64,000 nucleotides of DNA from Bacteroidota bacterium (GTDB lineage Bacteria; Bacteroidota; Bacteroidia; Bacteroidales; Porphyromonadaceae). The stretch covers positions 46,652 to 110,651 of the forward strand of contig JAEWZH010000018.1 in NCBI GenBank assembly GCA_023395395.1, given 5' to 3'. Both the position numbers and the translations under genes were made by a program. The notes below the pieces were generated by a model. It worked only from the letters and a program-made list of their open reading frames with translations, was not told the DNA's origin and searched no databases. Below, piece after piece: positions 56,643-64,000 of this stretch (positions are counted from its first letter, which is position 1; every line of letters starts with the position of its first letter).

Positions 56643-58631
56643 ATGAGTATAGATATGATTACGATTACGCTTCCTGATGGGTCAGAGAAGCGGTATGAGC
56701 GTGGCATAACTGCTATGCAAGTGGCTGAGAATATCAGTCCTCGTCTGGCTAATGAGGTATTAGCTGCTACTGTCAATGGTAGTGTGGTGGACTTGATGCG
56801 CCCTATTGAAACCGATGCAACCTTGACACTCCACAAGTGGGAAGATGCCGAGGCAAAGCATGCATTTTGGCATACAAGTGCTCACTTGATGGCAGAAGCT
56901 CTTCAAGAGCTTTATCCTGGAATTAAATTTGGAATAGGTCCTGCTATTGAAAATGGTTTTTACTACGACGTAGATCCAGGTGAGGGGGTACAGATAAAGG
57001 AGTCTGACCTGCCAGTGATTGAGAAAAAGATGCAAGAGCTGGCGACAAGAAAGGAAAACCTGATTCGCAAGAGCATCTCCAAGGAAGAAGCTCTAGAGTA
57101 TTGGCAACAAAAGGGGGATCACTATAAGGTAGAGCTAATTACCGAACTTGAGGATGGTACGATTACCACCTATACGCAGGGCAACTTTACCGACCTTTGC
57201 CGTGGCCCACATCTGCCAAATACGGAGAATATCAAGGCGATAAAGCTGCTGAGTGTGGCTGGCGCATATTGGAGAGGTGATGTAACCCGCCCACAACTCA
57301 TACGTATCTATGGTATCACTTTCCCAAAGAAGAAGATGCTTGATGAGTACTTGGAGTTACTCGAGCAGGCAAAGCAACGTGATCATCGGAAGGTAGGTAA
57401 GGATCTGGAGTTATTCGCTTTCTCTCAAAATGTTGGGATGGGGTTGCCACTATGGTTGCCTCGTGGGACGCAGCTACGCACCCAGCTAGAAGAATATCTC
57501 AGAAAGATACAGAAACAGTATGGTTATGAACAGGTGATTACCCCTCATATCGGTAACGTCAATCTGTATAAGACCTCTGGACACTACGCCAAGTATAAGG
57601 ATGATGCTTTTCGCACCATTCTGACCCCACAGGAGGGAGAGGAGTTTATGCTGAAGCCAATGAATTGCCCCCACCACTGTGAAATATATAAAACCAAGCC
57701 TAGGAGCTATCGAGAATTGCCAGTTCGCCTGGCAGAGTTTGGTACGGTCTATCGCTACGAACAGAGCGGTGAGCTACACGGACTCACTCGAGTTCGTGGC
57801 TTTACTCAGGATGATGCACATTTATTCTGTCGCCCAGACCAGATTAAAGAAGAGTTTATTAAGGTGATGGATATTATCTTCATCATCTTTAAGGCGCTTA
57901 ATTTTACAGATTATGAGGCACAAATATCTCTTCGTGACCCTAATAATAAGGAAAAGTATATTGGGTCGGATGAAAATTGGGAGCGTGCAGAGCGTGCTAT
58001 TATTGAGGCATGTCAAGAAACTGGGTTAAAGACCCACGTAGAGCTTGGAGAAGCCGCTTTCTATGGCCCTAAGCTCGATTTTATGGTCAAAGATGCTCTA
58101 GGACGCCGGTGGCAACTTGGCACCATCCAAGTAGACTATAATTTGCCAGAACGCTTCGAGCTCGAGTATACTGGAGAAGACAATCAGAAACATCGCCCAG
58201 TGATGATTCATAGAGCGCCATTCGGATCGATGGAGCGTTTTGTGGCAGTATTGATTGAACACACGGGCGGGAAGTTCCCTCTGTGGCTTACCCCTGATCA
58301 AGTGGCAATCTTGCCTATTTCTGATCGCTTCAATGACTACGCTTATACTGTGCTTAAAGAACTTGCACGCCGGGATATCCGGGCATTTGTAGACGATCGA
58401 GCCGAGAAAGTAGGCCGTAAGATTCGTGACAACGAGTTGAAACGCATTCCTTATCTTTTGATTGTGGGCGAAAAAGAGACTGAGGAGGGTACGGTATCTG
58501 TTAGAATTCAGGGAGAAGGCGACCAGGGTTCAGAAAAAATTAGTATCTTTGCAGACCGTTTGTTGAAGGAAGTAGATGAGCAAATGAATGCTTGGCGCTA
58601 CGAACAGAATGCAGACGAAAAAACAAGGTAA
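56643..58631 (+). CDS. thrS: threonyl-tRNA synthetase
   Basis: The 662-residue class II synthetase charges tRNA-Thr. It has an N-terminal TGS domain, the editing domain ([16 protein letters not shown] with the two His, and later the [12 protein letters not shown] zinc/His-Cys motif), the catalytic core with motif 2 ([28 protein letters not shown]) and motif 3 ([18 protein letters not shown]), and the anticodon-binding C-domain. It leads the classic thrS-infC-rpmI-rplT cluster. An ATG at 56655 is an alternative start. A tRNA-Thr gene lies at 63344. Confidence 0.98.
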   Translation: MSIDMITITLPDGSEKRYERGITAMQVAENISPRLANEVLAATVNGSVVDLMRPIETDATLTLHKWEDAEAKHAFWHTSAHLMAEALQELYPGIKFGIGPAIENGFYYDVDPGEGVQIKESDLPVIEKKMQELATRKENLIRKSISKEEALEYWQQKGDHYKVELITELEDGTITTYTQGNFTDLCRGPHLPNTENIKAIKLLSVAGAYWRGDVTRPQLIRIYGITFPKKKMLDEYLELLEQAKQRDHRKVGKDLELFAFSQNVGMGLPLWLPRGTQLRTQLEEYLRKIQKQYGYEQVITPHIGNVNLYKTSGHYAKYKDDAFRTILTPQEGEEFMLKPMNCPHHCEIYKTKPRSYRELPVRLAEFGTVYRYEQSGELHGLTRVRGFTQDDAHLFCRPDQIKEEFIKVMDIIFIIFKALNFTDYEAQISLRDPNNKEKYIGSDENWERAERAIIEACQETGLKTHVELGEAAFYGPKLDFMVKDALGRRWQLGTIQVDYNLPERFELEYTGEDNQKHRPVMIHRAPFGSMERFVAVLIEHTGGKFPLWLTPDQVAILPISDRFNDYAYTVLKELARRDIRAFVDDRAEKVGRKIRDNELKRIPYLLIVGEKETEEGTVSVRIQGEGDQGSEKISIFADRLLKEVDEQMNAWRYEQNADEKTR

Positions 58632-58687
58632 GTGTAACGATAGTAATTTGCGGCATACAACGACTGATAGAATTAGATACAGACTGA

Positions 58688-59314
58688 ATGGGGAATATTA
58701 ATAGACGTAATCCGAAAGGAAACAACACAGCCACTGAGCCTCAGGATAGAATCAATGAGCGTATTCGTGCTCGAGAAGTGAGGCTTGTGGGTGACAACGT
58801 GGAGCAGGGAATCTATTCAATCCAAGAGGCACGTCGAATTGCTGATGAGCAGGAGTTGGACTTGGTAGAAATTTCCCCAAATGCTGAGCCTCCAGTCTGC
58901 AAAATCCTAGATTATCAGAAATATCTGTACCAACAGAAAAAGAAGGCTAAGGAGCAGAAAGCAAAGCAGTCGAAGGTGGTTGTGAAGGAGGTACGCTTCG
59001 GTCCTCAAACGGATGATCATGACTATGAGTTTAAGCTCCGTCACGCTAAGGGCTTCTTAGAGGAGGGCAATAAGGTGAAAGCCTTTGTGTTTTTCCGCGG
59101 TCGTTCAATCGTATTTAAGGATCAGGGCGAGCTACTGCTATTACGTTTTGCACAAGATCTGGAAGACTATGCCAAGGTAGATGAAATGCCTAAGCTAGAG
59201 GGAAAGAGAATGATTATGATGTTCTCACCTAAAAAGCAGTCAGGCAAGAAGAAAGAGAATAAGGCTGAGCAGGCACCACCATCAAAGCCTCGTGGCAAAG
59301 AAGTGGAGGAGTGA
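58688..59314 (+). CDS. infC: translation initiation factor IF-3
   Basis: IF-3 keeps ribosomal subunits apart and checks start codons. The N-domain ([46 protein letters not shown]), the Lys-rich linker and the C-domain ([32 protein letters not shown]) are all clear. The start is a normal ATG, unlike the AUU start through which E. coli IF-3 regulates itself. A Lys/Glu-rich tail of about 30 residues extends the C-terminus. Confidence 0.97.
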   Translation: MGNINRRNPKGNNTATEPQDRINERIRAREVRLVGDNVEQGIYSIQEARRIADEQELDLVEISPNAEPPVCKILDYQKYLYQQKKKAKEQKAKQSKVVVKEVRFGPQTDDHDYEFKLRHAKGFLEEGNKVKAFVFFRGRSIVFKDQGELLLLRFAQDLEDYAKVDEMPKLEGKRMIMMFSPKKQSGKKKENKAEQAPPSKPRGKEVEE

Positions 59315-59351
59315 AGCCGAGTATTTGATAACTAATTAATAATTGACTGGA

Positions 59352-59549
59352 ATGCCTAAGATGAAGACTAATCCCGGTGCTAAGAAGAGATTTTCTCTCA
59401 CCGGATCAGGTAAAATCAAGCGCAAGCATGCTTTCAAGAGTCACATCTTGACCAAGAAAACCAAGAAGCAGAAGAGAAACCTGACCAACTCCGGACTTGT
59501 ACACAAGTCTGATATGCGTGAGGTGAAGAAACTTCTCGGTATCGGTTGA
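59352..59549 (+). CDS. rpmI: 50S ribosomal protein L35
   Basis: The 65-residue basic protein starts [20 protein letters not shown] and continues [24 protein letters not shown], the standard L35 sequence. The ATG at 59352 is the family start; a TTG three codons earlier is not needed. The 118 bases between it and rplT hold no gene. Confidence 0.98.
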   Translation: MPKMKTNPGAKKRFSLTGSGKIKRKHAFKSHILTKKTKKQKRNLTNSGLVHKSDMREVKKLLGIG

Positions 59550-59667
59550 GGAAGTGACTTGTAGAGAAGCAAGGTAAGAGATTTTTTAACAGGGTGTGTA
59601 TGCCTAAAGCAAGTGCCGAGCTTAGACTAGGAGCAGAGCCGCTCACGCCCAAAAGAGTTTTAGAACA

Positions 59668-60015
59668 ATGCCAAGATCAGTAAATCACGTCGCTTCAAGA
59701 GCGAAGAGAAAGAAGATTCTAAAGAAGACCCGTGGCTATTATGGTGCACGCAAAAACGTATGGACAGTAGCCAAGAATACTTGGGAAAAGGGTCTACAGT
59801 ATGCTTATCGTGATCGTAAGACCAAGAAGCGTAATTTCCGCTCTCTTTGGATACAGCGTATCAATGCTGCAGTTCGAGAGGAGGGATTATCCTACTCCAG
59901 GTTTATGGGAATGCTCAAGGATAAGGGCATCGATATCAATCGTAAGGTTCTAGCTGACCTAGCGATGAATCACCCAGAGGCTTTCAAAGCTATCGTTGAG
60001 CAGGCTCGCTCGTAA
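59668..60015 (+). CDS. rplT: 50S ribosomal protein L20
   Basis: The 115-residue protein has the L20 pattern [35 protein letters not shown] and the C-terminal [28 protein letters not shown]20 organises 23S rRNA early in assembly and, in other bacteria, represses its own operon. The unusually long spacer before it (59550-59667) could hold such a site, but no pseudoknot was worked out. A strong terminator closes the operon. Confidence 0.98.
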   Translation: MPRSVNHVASRAKRKKILKKTRGYYGARKNVWTVAKNTWEKGLQYAYRDRKTKKRNFRSLWIQRINAAVREEGLSYSRFMGMLKDKGIDINRKVLADLAMNHPEAFKAIVEQARS

Positions 60016-60036
60016 TTGACAGAGCGATATCCTTGA

Positions 60037-60082
60037 AAAGACAAAGGGCTAACTACATCAGTGTGGTTAGCCCTTTGTCTTT
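60037..60082 (+). terminator. terminator of the thrS-infC-rpmI-rplT operon
   Basis: A perfect 17-bp stem (60037-60053 with 60066-60082) with a 12-base loop, followed by a T-rich tail. Confidence 0.95.
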
Positions 60083-60128
60083 GTTTGTTATGCTTCATGC
60101 ATACCAGTTCCTTTTGCATTAATATTGG

Positions 60129-60136
60129 TAATTTTG
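60129..60136 (+). promoter_or_regulatory. -7 element for queA
   Basis: TAATTTTG matches TAnnTTTG. The ATG at 60141 follows after four bases, so the transcript is probably leaderless. Confidence 0.65.
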
Positions 60137-60140
60137 CGCC

Positions 60141-61355
60141 ATGATAGATAGTAACTTAGACCCACGAGATATAAAGATTGAGGATTATACCTACAGTCTT
60201 CCTGATGATAAAATCGCAAAGTATCCGCTACAGAAGCGAGATAATGCTAAGCTATTGTGCTATAATGGTGAAGAGATCAGCACACACCTCTTTAGTGGTA
60301 TAGCGTTTTTGTTGCCCGAAAATTCGGTAATGGTGATGAATACTACCAAGGTAATTCATGCTCGATTGGAATTCTTTCGGGTTACGGGAGCTAGGATTGA
60401 GGTCTTTTGTCTTGAGCCACATACACCTGCGTTATATGAGCAATCACTAGCCAGTAAGAGAGAAGTGGTATGGCACTGCTTAGTCGGTCAGGCAAAAAAG
60501 TGGAAGGAGCAATATCTTGAGCGCATCTTGCCGGGTGGTGGCATCCTGAGAGTTTCTCGAGTAGATGATAGTGACCTTATTCGTTTTGAGTGGGATTGCG
60601 ACTTGACTTTTGGAAATCTTTTAGAACAGCTGGGCGAGCTTCCAATCCCTCCTTACCTCAACCGTAAGACAGAGGAGAGCGATCTTACCGACTATCAGAC
60701 CGTCTACGCAGAGCAAGAGGGCAGCGTAGCAGCTCCGACTGCTGGGCTTCACTTTACTGATGAATTGCTGCAAAAAATAAGAGAGCAGGGGATTCAGACT
60801 ATCCCTGTGACGCTCCATGTAGGGGCAGGGACATTTTTACCTGTCAAGAGTAATACTATGGGAGGGCATCAAATGCACACCGAGGTGATAGAAGTGGCAT
60901 TGAGTTCGATAGAATCATTGAGAGATTGTGTGAAAGAAGGGAAACCTATTGTTTCAGTCGGTACTACTAGTACACGTACCCTTGAGAGCTTATACTATAT
61001 GGGAGCTCAGTTAATACAAGGTGAGAAAAAGGCTCCTTTTCATGTAGCTCAATGGTTTCCCTATCTGCTAAATGACGAGCCAACCCTGGTTGAATCACTA
61101 GATGCTATTATTACAAGACTCAAAGCAGAGGGGGAGGAAAAGCTACTTGGACAGACCCAATTAATGATTGCTCCAGGGTATCGCTACAAAGTTGTCGATT
61201 ATTTAGTGACAAATTTCCATCAGCCACATAGCACGTTATTATTGCTTGTCGCCGCATTTATCGGGGAAGATTGGCGCAAGGTATACGACTATGCCCTAGA
61301 GAATAATTATAGGTTTCTTAGCTATGGCGATGGTTCACTTCTCAAAAAGAAGTAA
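60141..61355 (+). CDS. queA: S-adenosylmethionine:tRNA ribosyltransferase-isomerase
   Basis: QueA transfers the ribose of SAM to preQ1 in tRNA and forms epoxyqueuosine. The start YTYSLPDDKIAKYPLQKRDNAKLL, the QTVYAEQEGSVAAPTAGLHFTDELL stretch and TLHVGAGTFLPVKS are conserved, and the end FHQPHSTLLLLVAAFIG ... YRFLSYGDG is typical. At 404 residues it is longer than E. coli QueA (356), mainly through an insert after residue 100. Its stop is directly followed by the ATG of the MATE-FolK gene, so the two are co-translated. queG at 47161 completes the last two steps of queuosine formation. Confidence 0.96.
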   Translation: MIDSNLDPRDIKIEDYTYSLPDDKIAKYPLQKRDNAKLLCYNGEEISTHLFSGIAFLLPENSVMVMNTTKVIHARLEFFRVTGARIEVFCLEPHTPALYEQSLASKREVVWHCLVGQAKKWKEQYLERILPGGGILRVSRVDDSDLIRFEWDCDLTFGNLLEQLGELPIPPYLNRKTEESDLTDYQTVYAEQEGSVAAPTAGLHFTDELLQKIREQGIQTIPVTLHVGAGTFLPVKSNTMGGHQMHTEVIEVALSSIESLRDCVKEGKPIVSVGTTSTRTLESLYYMGAQLIQGEKKAPFHVAQWFPYLLNDEPTLVESLDAIITRLKAEGEEKLLGQTQLMIAPGYRYKVVDYLVTNFHQPHSTLLLLVAAFIGEDWRKVYDYALENNYRFLSYGDGSLLKKK

Positions 61356-63044
61356 ATGGCAAACGTATTGAACGGGCGCATCCTAAAGCTTGCTCTGCCC
61401 AACATCCTGAGCAATCTCACCATACCCCTACTAGGTATGGTAGACCTTGCTCTCTCGGGGCATCTCAGAGATGCTTATGCGATTGGGGGGATTGCTATTG
61501 CCTCTACACTTTTTAGCTTGATTTATTGGAACTTCTCCTTCCTCAGAATGGGCACCACAGGGCTCACCGCTCAGGCACATGGAAGAGGAGACAAAATAGA
61601 AATGGGGCGAAATCTTATGCAGTCGCTATTTATAGCTATTACTAGTAGTGTATTGGTGCTCTCGCTACAATATCCATTGCTAGGTGTAATCTTGTCGATA
61701 ATGTCTCCCGAACCAGCTCTCATCAGTTATGCTACCACCTACTACAATATCGTGATTTGGGGAGCTCCAGCCATGCTTTGTACCTACGCACTCAATGGAT
61801 GGCTTATAGGAATGCAAAATACTTGGTGTCCTATGGTAGTGAGTATCGTCACTAATATTACCAATATCGTCATCAGTGCTAGCCTTGTTCTCATTTGGGG
61901 TAGGGGCATAGAGGGCATAGCTATTGGGACTCTTTCGGCCCAATGGATAGGAGTGATTGCATTAGGTATTGGAGTTTATTATCTATTTTTAAAGCGAGGG
62001 GCAGTGCACCTGCCAAACCGATTTAGGGATCTCAAGATAGGATTGCGGCGCTATTTTGGAACGAATATCCATATTTTCTTTCGAACGATGCTCTTGGCTC
62101 TGATTTCAGCCTTCTTTACTTATTCTGGAACACAGCAAGGGGTACTTACTCTGGCCGCCAATGCACTCCTTTATCAGTTCTTCAACTTCTTTAGTTATTT
62201 TATTGATGGCTTTGCCTTTGCTGCCGAAGCACTTGTTGGGCATTTCTACGGGATGAAGGAGCGCCAGCTACTTCGTAGCTCTATCCGTACCCTGATTGTC
62301 TGGGGGTTTGGTATTGCTGTAGCTACGAGTCTGGTCTATATGTTAGTTTCCAGTCCATTCCTCCACATTCTTACAGACAAGGAAGAGGTCATAGTCTATG
62401 CTCAGAACTATCTGCCTTGGGTATTTATAATCCCTTTCACAGGATTTTTAGCTTTCCTTTTTGATGGTGTCTTTGTGGGTGTAACTGCTACCAAAGAGAT
62501 GTTTGTCAGTATGTTCATAGCTGTACTGGTATTCTTTGCGCTCTACTATCTTCTACCTCTTTCAGACCAAAACCATATTTTATGGGCGTCCTTTGTTACT
62601 TACCTCGCAATTCGAGGAAGTATGCAGGTGCTGATTGCTCGAAGGCTGAAGGGGATTGGTCTTCCCTTTGAGTATATTTATTATCTTTCTATCGGGTCTA
62701 CTTTTCTTGATAGAGAGCCGGAAATACGGCGTCAAATCACCAAGAAGTTTCCAAAGGGAGAGTTTTCTTCCTTTTACTCCACTCCAGATGCGTCTGGAAA
62801 GAGTGACAAAGTTTATCTCAATAGCGTCTTTCGTATTGAGAGCGAGCTCTCTTTAGAAGAGGTAATTGCTTGTGCTAAAAGGATGGAAGAAGACGCAGGG
62901 CGAGATCGAAGCTCTCAAGAAGTCACGCTAGATGTAGATGTGGTAATGCAGGATGCACATGTTTTGAGAGAGAGGGATTTTAGGCACGATTACTTTCAAT
63001 ACGGATATAAAGAACTCATCACCTACGAACAAGCAAACGACTGA
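61356..63044 (+). CDS. MATE-family exporter fused to a FolK (HPPK)-like domain
   Basis: Residues 1-438 form a MATE/DinF-type multidrug exporter with twelve hydrophobic segments (LALPNILSNLTIPLLGMVDLALSG near the start). Residues 441-552 read like a short Bacteroidetes-type HPPK: YYLSIGSTFLDREPEIRR, YLNSVFRIESELSLEEVI and TLDVDVVMQDAHVLRERDF with the metal-binding DxD at 526-528. HPPK makes the pyrophosphorylated pterin for folate. The last membrane helix runs into the FolK part without any in-frame start codon in between, so it is a true fusion. The Arg before the DxD motif of E. coli HPPK is replaced by Val, so activity is uncertain. The FolK part should face the cytoplasm. Confidence 0.88.
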   Translation: MANVLNGRILKLALPNILSNLTIPLLGMVDLALSGHLRDAYAIGGIAIASTLFSLIYWNFSFLRMGTTGLTAQAHGRGDKIEMGRNLMQSLFIAITSSVLVLSLQYPLLGVILSIMSPEPALISYATTYYNIVIWGAPAMLCTYALNGWLIGMQNTWCPMVVSIVTNITNIVISASLVLIWGRGIEGIAIGTLSAQWIGVIALGIGVYYLFLKRGAVHLPNRFRDLKIGLRRYFGTNIHIFFRTMLLALISAFFTYSGTQQGVLTLAANALLYQFFNFFSYFIDGFAFAAEALVGHFYGMKERQLLRSSIRTLIVWGFGIAVATSLVYMLVSSPFLHILTDKEEVIVYAQNYLPWVFIIPFTGFLAFLFDGVFVGVTATKEMFVSMFIAVLVFFALYYLLPLSDQNHILWASFVTYLAIRGSMQVLIARRLKGIGLPFEYIYYLSIGSTFLDREPEIRRQITKKFPKGEFSSFYSTPDASGKSDKVYLNSVFRIESELSLEEVIACAKRMEEDAGRDRSSQEVTLDVDVVMQDAHVLRERDFRHDYFQYGYKELITYEQAND

Positions 63045-63294
63045 GCGGATTTATCTCATTACAGCTAGCTGGCTTCTACTTGCTCTTGGGCTACTACTCG
63101 CCAATCATTTCCTATTTGAGTTCGATGGACTTCGACAGATAGCTATGATGCTTCCTGCTCTGATGTTACCACAGCATTTAGTGTATTTGAGGCAAAGGAA
63201 ACAGACAACTTTTTCCGATACGGACTATCTCCAAATCACTGTTTTTGCATTTATTGTAGCAGGATTGATTGCGTTACCGTTTTATTTTGTCTAA
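62968..63294 (+). CDS. small membrane-protein frame without a standard start codon
   Basis: After the MATE-FolK stop, a frame shifted by +1 stays open from 62968 to a TAA at 63292-63294. Its last 84 codons read like a two-helix membrane protein: RIYLITASWLLLALGLLLANHFLF, then a basic loop (YLRQRKQTTFSD) and ITVFAFIVAGLIALPFYFV. No ATG, GTG or TTG lies in frame before the ATG at 63145, which would cut off the first helix. It may use ATT, be made by a +1 shift at the end of the previous gene, or be a decayed gene. The function is unknown. The stop lies inside the terminator hairpin shared with the tRNA. Confidence 0.45.
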   Translation, partial: ERGILGTITFNTDIKNSSPTNKQTTERIYLITASWLLLALGLLLANHFLFEFDGLRQIAMMLPALMLPQHLVYLRQRKQTTFSDTDYLQITVFAFIVAGLIALPFYFV

Positions 63295-63342
63295 CAAGAA
63301 AGAGAGCAAGGTAGTCAGGACTACCTCGCTCTCTTTCTTGTT
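63293..63342. terminator. bidirectional terminator between the small ORF and tRNA-Thr
   Basis: A 23-bp stem with one mismatch (63293-63315 with 63320-63342) and a four-base loop separates the two convergent transcripts. Confidence 0.95.
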
Positions 63343-63343
63343 G

Positions 63344-63416
63344 AGCCTCTTGTCGGACTCGAACCAACGACCGTCTGATTACAAATCAGGAGCTCTACCA
63401 ACTGAGCTAAAGAGGC
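63344..63416 (-). tRNA. tRNA-Thr (anticodon UGU)
   Basis: The minus strand folds into a full cloverleaf: acceptor GCCTCTT with AAGAGGC, D-arm GCTCAGTTGGTAGAGC, anticodon loop TTTGTAA with anticodon TGT (plus-strand 63381-63383), and T-arm GTTGGTTCGAGTCCGAC. The 27-43 pair is a C-A mismatch. CCA is not encoded. It lies three bases after the SRP RNA, probably on one precursor. Confidence 0.95.
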
Positions 63417-63419
63417 GGG

Positions 63420-63517
63420 TGGGTAAGCAATCTACATCGCGCCGCTCAACCAGCTACCCTTGCTGCGATCAAACCCTGGGGGAGTTCACCAGGAGCTGGC
63501 CGTGCAGGACTTACCCG
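63420..63517 (-). ncRNA. ffs: signal recognition particle RNA (small bacterial type)
   Basis: The minus strand shows the SRP RNA core CTCCTGGTGAACTCCCCCAGG, then AGCAAGGGTA, flanked by arms that pair (GGGTAAG at the 5' end with CTTACCC at 63421-63427). The apical part reads TTTGATC in place of the common GGAA tetraloop. The length of about 98 bases and the promoter ending ten bases upstream support a short SRP RNA that works with Ffh in membrane targeting. Ends are approximate. Confidence 0.8.
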
Positions 63518-63526
63518 TTTGGACTG

Positions 63527-63557
63527 CAAAGATACACAACTTTTCTCAATAAACAAA
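63527..63557 (-). promoter_or_regulatory. promoter of the SRP RNA-tRNA-Thr transcript
   Basis: Read on the minus strand: TTTG (63554-63557), 19 bases, TATCTTTG (63527-63534). It matches the full consensus and lies ten bases before the SRP RNA. Confidence 0.85.
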
Positions 63558-63608
63558 TATTTCTACTGAAAAAATATTCGCCAATCCCCGATATAATAAG
63601 TTTTCTCT

Positions 63609-63730
63609 CCTCTATAGATTCGTCTCGGCTCCTCTATAGAGCCATCGTGACCGCTCTATAGAGAAGATTTGACTGCTCTATAGAGAAGATTTGACCGCTC
63701 TATAGAGGAGATTTCTTTGCTCTACTATGG
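63609..63730. repeat. 22-bp palindrome array D (six units)
   Basis: Units begin at 63609, 63631, 63653, 63675, 63697 and 63719, exactly 22 apart: CCTCTATAGATT, CCTCTATAGAGC, GCTCTATAGAGA (twice), GCTCTATAGAGG and the terminal GCTCTACTATGG. Three of the spacers share agattt. The array is upstream of the SRP promoter (minus) and of a possible plus-strand promoter at 63853. Confidence 0.95.
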
Positions 63731-63852
63731 TATTCCTGAAAATAGTACACAGTTTGTTTGTTATTCCTGTTATTGTATACACTTCATTTTTGCAATTCTC
63801 AATGTGTACACACACTGTGTCCTCTAACCCTGAATGGGTACACAAATACAGA

Positions 63853-63860
63853 TATTTTTG
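63853..63860 (+). promoter_or_regulatory. possible promoter at the right edge
   Basis: TATTTTTG fits TAnnTTTG. The DNA after it is unusually GC-rich and structured. What is transcribed lies mostly outside the window. Confidence 0.45.
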
Positions 63861-63869
63861 CGCAGATTA

Positions 63870-64000
63870 CGGACGGAGCCCACGAGCCGCCGCCCCCTCC
63901 CTCTCAGGGGCGGGCGAGCTCGTGCGTCATATAATCAAGCGACATTAGTCCGCTTCGTGAGCGGGTTTTGGTGCTGTGGCAGTAGCATCTGCATGGGTGG
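63870..64000 (+). other. GC-rich structured stretch, possible RNA gene or leader
   Basis: CACGAGC (63881-63887) pairs with GCTCGTG (63918-63924), with an inner CGCCCC/GGGGCG stem (63891-63896 with 63907-63912). No long coding frame is convincing here. It could be the start of a structured RNA or a gene leader; the window ends too early to tell. It does not show the conserved core of RNase P RNA or tmRNA in the visible part. Confidence 0.4.

Noticed and set aside
63727..63948. A 73-codon plus-strand frame at the right edge
   Set aside because: It starts inside the border of array D, crosses a promoter-like element and a GC-rich hairpin, and has no recognisable protein pattern.

Overview
The window looks like a chromosomal segment of a Porphyromonas-like member of the Bacteroidales. 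The evidence is the Bacteroidetes promoter signature (a TTTG or TTG box, 19-21 bases, then TAnnTTTG) in front of many genes, GyrB and superoxide dismutase sequences that read like those of Porphyromonas gingivalis, weak Shine-Dalgarno signals, and family choices typical of the phylum (ParC-type topoisomerase, NfnAB, DUF47-PiT, GH20 and GH110 lipoproteins, B12-dependent ribonucleotide reductase). The species is not determined. No prophage, insertion sequence, cas gene or conjugative module was seen; nearly everything is core genome.

Layout, left to right. 1-4.8 kb: end of pnp, a lipoprotein GH20 hexosaminidase and a TfoX-like protein. 4.8-9.0 kb (minus): an N-domain-less ClpC-type unfoldase, a cytidylate-kinase-like protein and a CoA-transferase. 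9.3-18 kb (plus): prfB, efp, trmB, mrp, nhaA, mscL, nrdJ. 18-24 kb (minus): parC, an outer-membrane protein, an S41 peptidase, a MIP18 protein and lpxH. 24-25 kb (minus): a bacterioferritin-like protein and a frameshifted ohrR. 25.3-34.9 kb (plus): gyrB, a C26-M19 fusion, nfnAB, DUF47-PiT, fabI, dedA. 34.9-41.1 kb (minus): SLC13 transporter, tilS, ftsE, lysC, menA. 41.5-45.3 kb (plus): xerD, hup, a lipoprotein superoxide dismutase, tig. 45.4-51.8 kb (minus): tetR, rarA, murB, an MBL hydrolase, queG, GH110. 52.3-63.3 kb (plus): a CSD/TPR protein, mltG, nif3, a zinc-ribbon protein; thrS-infC-rpmI-rplT; queA, a MATE-FolK fusion and a small membrane ORF. 63.3-63.5 kb (minus): SRP RNA followed by tRNA-Thr. 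The last 480 bases hold a repeat array and the start of what may be another RNA or gene.

The most striking unexplained structure is a family of six intergenic arrays (at about 9.1, 18.0, 41.2, 51.9, 56.5 and 63.6 kb). Each has four to six copies of a 12-base palindromic unit (CTCTATAGAG type, or the CTCTACCGAG/CTCTCGGTAGAG type) placed at exactly 22-base steps. Four of the six lie between divergent transcription units, upstream of both promoters; the other two fold into long hairpins after genes. They share spacer and flank sequences, so they are related by descent and not by chance.

Other notable points are: a MATE transporter fused to a FolK-like domain, a glutamine-amidotransferase-type hydrolase fused to a membrane dipeptidase, a superoxide dismutase with a lipoprotein signal and a possible internal cytoplasmic start, an Mrp protein without any cysteine, a bacterioferritin-like protein missing most ferroxidase ligands, an OhrR gene with a one-base frameshift under a good palindromic operator, and three genes whose start codons sit at the predicted transcription start (leaderless).
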